Below are positions 61,191 through 64,000 of a stretch of 64,000 nt of DNA, in pieces. Positions within the stretch are counted from its first letter, which is position 1. The number at the start of each line of letters is the position of its first letter. The translations under genes were made by a program, and so were the position numbers. Under the pieces are notes generated by a model that was given only the letters and a program-made list of their open reading frames with translations, did not search any database and had not been told where the DNA came from. Location: positions 1-64,000 of the forward strand of contig JBJXGZ010000095.1 of the NCBI GenBank assembly GCA_046160625.1, written 5' to 3'. This DNA comes from M3007 sp046160625. Its GTDB lineage: Bacteria > Bacteroidota > Bacteroidia > Chitinophagales > Saprospiraceae.

Positions 61191-62420
61191 ATGCAACGCT
61201 ACCGCTTACTATTATTATTATTTTCTGTCACTTCCTGTTACGGACAAGGCAATAAACCCTTGACAATAGACAGCATAAGTGATCACAAAACAATCCCTAC
61301 CGAACTAATAAAAATTTATGGCCCTGTGCCCGACCCTTTTTTGGATGGACAAATAAGCCAGTACGTACGCCGTGTATTTCAAGATAAAAACGGAAATCTT
61401 TGGTTCGGCACCAATGGCGATGGTGTTTGTAGGTACGATGGAAAATCGCTTTCCTACTTTACCACGACAGAAGGCTTTGGCGGCCATGCGGTAAGGGGCA
61501 TTGTAGAAGATGGTAGCGGAAACCTTTGGTTTGCCACAAATGGTGGCATTTGTCGCTACGACGGAAGCAGGGCAAATCATCCCTGCAATAACAATACTTG
61601 CAAACACGATGTGCAAACAGTAAAAGGCTTTGAAGAACACAATCAGGAACTTGTCAAATCCTTTACCAATTTTACCATGAAGCATGGTTTGAGCAGTGAT
61701 CAGGTTTGGAGTATCTTAATAGATAGAGATGGAATCATTTGGTGTGGAACAGAGGGAGGGGTTTCTCGCTACGATGGAAAAACATTTATCAGTTTTCCTA
61801 TTCCTGCTGCTGACCTTAAAAATTTTCCCAATGCGTACCCAGCCCCAAAACTGATTAATTGTATGCTTCAGGATAAAGTCGGAAACATTTGGTTTGGCTC
61901 TAATGGCAATGGTGTTTACCGTTACGATGGCACATCCCCAGCTTCCGAACAGGCAGGATTGACCAATATTTCAGAGAAAGATGGCCTCTGCAATAATTTT
62001 GTTCAATGTGTTTTAGAAGATAGAAATGGAAATCTTTGGTTCGGCTCCCGGTTCGGAGGTCTGAGTTGTTATGATCCTTCAGCATCGCTCAAGAAAGATG
62101 GAAAATCCTTTACCAATTATACAACCAAAGAAGGCCTTAGCACTGATTTCATTTGGACGATGTTAGAAGATAAAACCGTCGCGCCAGGAGAAGTTGGTAT
62201 CTGGGTCAGTATGGTCGCCGGGGGGCTTTGCCGCTACGACTCCGCAAAAGGAGCTGTTCCCGATTTCGCAGTGAAAGAGGGTCTGAGCACCAAGCATATT
62301 CAAAGTATATTTAAAGATAGAAACGGAAAACTTTGGCTGGGTTGTTCGGGCGGGCTTTTTCGTTTCGATCCCGGCAATGGAAAGTTTACCAATGTCACCA
62401 GATTAGGGCTCTGGGAGTAA
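61191..62420 (+). CDS. Stand-alone regulator-propeller (Reg_prop) protein
   Basis: 409 aa with signal peptide and lipobox-like SCYG. Repeated blades of the ligand-binding propeller of Bacteroidota hybrid two-component systems: DKNGNLWFGTNGDGVCRYDG, DGSGNLWFATNGGICRYDG, DRNGNLWFGSRFGG, DRNGKLWLGCSGGLFRFD. Seven blades are visible. Unlike typical members it has no TM, kinase, or DNA-binding domain; it ends after the last blade, so it is a free propeller, perhaps a lipoprotein sensor or decoy. Confidence 0.85.
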   Translation: MQRYRLLLLLFSVTSCYGQGNKPLTIDSISDHKTIPTELIKIYGPVPDPFLDGQISQYVRRVFQDKNGNLWFGTNGDGVCRYDGKSLSYFTTTEGFGGHAVRGIVEDGSGNLWFATNGGICRYDGSRANHPCNNNTCKHDVQTVKGFEEHNQELVKSFTNFTMKHGLSSDQVWSILIDRDGIIWCGTEGGVSRYDGKTFISFPIPAADLKNFPNAYPAPKLINCMLQDKVGNIWFGSNGNGVYRYDGTSPASEQAGLTNISEKDGLCNNFVQCVLEDRNGNLWFGSRFGGLSCYDPSASLKKDGKSFTNYTTKEGLSTDFIWTMLEDKTVAPGEVGIWVSMVAGGLCRYDSAKGAVPDFAVKEGLSTKHIQSIFKDRNGKLWLGCSGGLFRFDPGNGKFTNVTRLGLWE

Positions 62421-62429
62421 ATCTCAAGC

Positions 62430-62520
62430 AAGTTTTTCACGCGATGCTGCTACGACACAATGTATTGGAAATCAAAAACATAAAACGTTGCGTCGTTGCG
62501 GCGTCGCGTGAAGTTTTTTC
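62430..62520. repeat. Imperfect inverted repeat between convergent genes
   Basis: Left arm 62430-62460 and right arm 62488-62520 (units ttcacgcga.gc and gcgtcgcgtgaa) pair with about five mismatches. It touches the stop codon of the gene at 62519-63007. Confidence 0.7.
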
Positions 62521-63007
62521 AGGAAGGCATCTCATCCGCCCGCTCCATCACAATCGTTTCGTCGCCTTTATCCGTATGGCGCTTCAAATGCCATTTATTG
62601 TCGTTCAACCGGCACCAGGTCATAGGCGTTAAACCGGGCACCAGCGGGTCGAAACGAATGTTCTTTTCGCTGATCCAGGTCACCACCCATTGTCGATTTT
62701 GTCCGTAGTAATAATGGCCGTCTTTCCAGATAAAATACTGGGATGCCTTTTGGCTGGCGCCTTCTATTGGAATGATTTCCAGGATATGGTCCGTGTGAAA
62801 TACAAACGATTGCTTTACCATCCGACCAGCATCTTTGCCTTTCCAGGCGCCTGCCAGCCACTTCAGATTTTGCAAGGCAGAACGGTCGTAATGGGTATGG
62901 TACGGCTCTGGCTCAACTGCCGCTGCTTGTGCAATACTGTCAGGCAATTGGCTGGTGCAAGAAGTGATCATCGCAAGGAGGAAAAAGAAAAACAAGGGGC
63001 GTATCAT
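62519..63007 (-). CDS. DUF6265-like lipoprotein
   Basis: 162 aa. Signal MIRPLFFFFLLAMITSC (lipobox), then a lipocalin-like region: NLKWLAGAWKGKDAGRMVKQ, SFVFHTDHILEIIPIEG, YFIWKDGHYYYGQNRQWVV, DDKW. The LAG.W.G start matches the DUF6265/THAP4-like lipocalin group. Role unknown, expected in the outer membrane or periplasm. Transcribed alone. Confidence 0.75.
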   Translation of the reverse strand: MIRPLFFFFLLAMITSCTSQLPDSIAQAAAVEPEPYHTHYDRSALQNLKWLAGAWKGKDAGRMVKQSFVFHTDHILEIIPIEGASQKASQYFIWKDGHYYYGQNRQWVVTWISEKNIRFDPLVPGLTPMTWCRLNDNKWHLKRHTDKGDETIVMERADEMPS

Positions 63008-63211
63008 AGCAAAATATTTTTAGAATGTGGTGGTAGCCATGATAGTGCAAAACGGTTGCCAAGCATCCAAGTGCCTTGTTTTCAATGGTTTATCACTTTT
63101 TTCTAAACGTTAAAATGCCCGATAGCGGACGGGAGGTGTTCGGATTCGGACGGTGGATGCTTGCCATCGGTAGCCAGTACCATTATAAAAAGAGATATCG
63201 TTTTTTAATTC

Positions 63212-63856
63212 TTACATGCTTTCATCTGAAATGTTTTCATTTTTACTTTCTTGTTTAGCAAAAACGTATGGCTTATTTCGGGAGATTATCAACTCGAAAA
63301 TCATAAAATAAAACCACTTATTAAATTTTATACTTCCTTTTGCAGCGATGACTGAAAGTATTGCAACAATAACTGCCAAGCCTAAAAACCACCATACAAG
63401 TTTACCGGTAACCACCCCAAGTAATAATATGAAACAAGTCAATGCCAAAAACATACTAACACCTCTCAATAAATATGAAGTAGCCATCATTTTATCTACC
63501 TCAAGTGTCAGCTCCATACTTTCTCTTCGAATACTAGCAAACCAAATTTGCCAATCATTAGGGTTAATATCTGTTTGAATAGTAGGATGTAGGACTTTAA
63601 ATTCTGTGAATGCCAAATTTGGGATTGAACGAGATTCAAAAAGTTTTACCCATTTACTATTAAAAATACTTGTCACATGCCCTACTACATAAGAGCAAAG
63701 TATTATTATAAGAATTCCTACCAGGTTTGACATATATATTTTGGTCCACAAATCTGCTAAGCCAAATAACTCCAGTCCACCTAAAATAGATAAAAGAAAC
63801 AATCCACCTGGAATTGTGTAAGCAAAAAAATCATAAATGCTAGTTCTTATTGACAT
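63212..63856 (-). CDS. Four-TM membrane protein in an A/T-rich stretch
   Basis: 214 aa. Hydrophobic helices IYDFFAYTIPGGLFLLSILG, MSNLVGILIIILCSYVVGHV, VSMFLALTCFILLLGVVTGK and LVWWFLGLAVIVAILSVIA. A soluble loop (~75-125) holds PNDWQIWFASIRRESMELTL. The tail is Lys/Glu/Asn-rich. The stretch 63180-63890 has clearly lower GC than the neighbouring genes, which suggests transfer. The family was not recognised. Confidence 0.65.
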   Translation of the reverse strand: MSIRTSIYDFFAYTIPGGLFLLSILGGLELFGLADLWTKIYMSNLVGILIIILCSYVVGHVTSIFNSKWVKLFESRSIPNLAFTEFKVLHPTIQTDINPNDWQIWFASIRRESMELTLEVDKMMATSYLLRGVSMFLALTCFILLLGVVTGKLVWWFLGLAVIVAILSVIAAKGSIKFNKWFYFMIFELIISRNKPYVFAKQESKNENISDESM

Positions 63857-63889
63857 TGTTATAGTTGTTATTTATTCACAACGAATGGA

Positions 63890-64000
63890 TTATTGATTGC
63901 CACTACCATAGCCGCGTTTATGGCAGAAATACTCCCCCTCTACTTCCAGTACCAAGCCAGAGGTGGGGGCGCAATTCAATGTATCAAATCGAAAGGTAGC
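63890..64000 (-). CDS. C-terminal end of an unknown protein (5' beyond the window)
   Basis: The last 36 codons on the minus strand are open to the window edge and end at TAA 63890-63892: ...NCAPTSGLVLEVEGEYFCHK, then RGYGSGNQ. No start is in the window. The product is unknown; it lies 33 bp upstream of the A/T-rich membrane-protein gene, so they may be co-transcribed. Confidence 0.5.
   Translation of the reverse strand, partial: ATFRFDTLNCAPTSGLVLEVEGEYFCHKRGYGSGNQ

Noticed and set aside
1..64000. tRNA, rRNA or riboswitch genes
   Set aside because: No cloverleaf, rRNA motif or known riboswitch was recognised by eye; a tRNAscan/Infernal run would be decisive.

Overview
The window looks like a chromosomal piece of a Bacteroidota bacterium, most likely from the Saprospiria (Haliscomenobacter/Lewinella-like). 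The reasons are five or six secreted proteins with type IX secretion system (T9SS) C-terminal sorting domains (types A and B), SprB-type repeats, a fused SecDF, an S46 dipeptidyl-peptidase, FG-GAP/ASPIC and regulator-propeller proteins, several TAnnTTTG -7 promoter boxes with no clear Shine-Dalgarno sequences, and Effector-Associated-Domain (EAD) proteins. No rRNA, tRNA, CRISPR array or prophage was recognised. No gap longer than 300 bp lacks a gene.

Layout. 1-5.3 kb: a 5'-truncated beta-helix T9SS protein, a PKD-domain T9SS protein and a small barrel-like secreted protein. 5.5-17.1 kb, minus strand: MFS transporter, class-I isoprenoid-synthase-like protein, DoxX protein, FG-GAP/ASPIC protein, SecDF, an EAD-TIR protein, an EAD-trypsin-like protease and NAD kinase. 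17.2-25.9 kb, plus strand: membrane patatin, a methyltransferase with winged-helix domains, LeuRS carrying an unusual inserted domain, an SH3 protein and a GT2 glycosyltransferase. 26.2-29.4 kb, minus strand: DUF2721, TlpA-like and SCO proteins and DUF1003. 29.6-38.2 kb, plus strand: S46 peptidase, aminoacyl-tRNA-protein transferase, a lipoprotein and a 1525-aa Trx/SprB/HYR T9SS protein. 38.3-44.2 kb is the most accessory-like part: a REP-associated (RAYT) transposase between palindromes, an EAD-transmembrane protein, a TPR protein with eight 48-aa repeats, and a DUF433 antitoxin whose DUF5615 partner is truncated. 44.3-50.5 kb: barrel and DUF3298 proteins, MGMT, RpoN and a 7TMR-DISM histidine kinase. 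50.5-58 kb: an S74/T9SS protein, a barrel lipoprotein and two large T9SS proteins. 58.1-64 kb: small hypothetical, membrane and propeller proteins, ending in a truncated gene.

Two loci could be conflict/immunity modules: the EAD-TIR plus EAD-protease pair (14.3-16.2 kb) and the EAD-TM plus TPR pair (39.3-43.4 kb). EADs are known adaptor domains that pair receptors with effectors by homotypic contact; that these two loci act this way is inference.

A second theme is structural. Around twenty gaps hold long, often perfect inverted repeats (arms 16-68 bp, one composite of 235 bp). A few related copies lie inside genes, notably in the isoprenoid-synthase-like gene and in the linker of the EAD-TM gene. 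Together with the RAYT gene this suggests an active or recent REP-like palindrome system that also supplies terminators and sometimes protein sequence.
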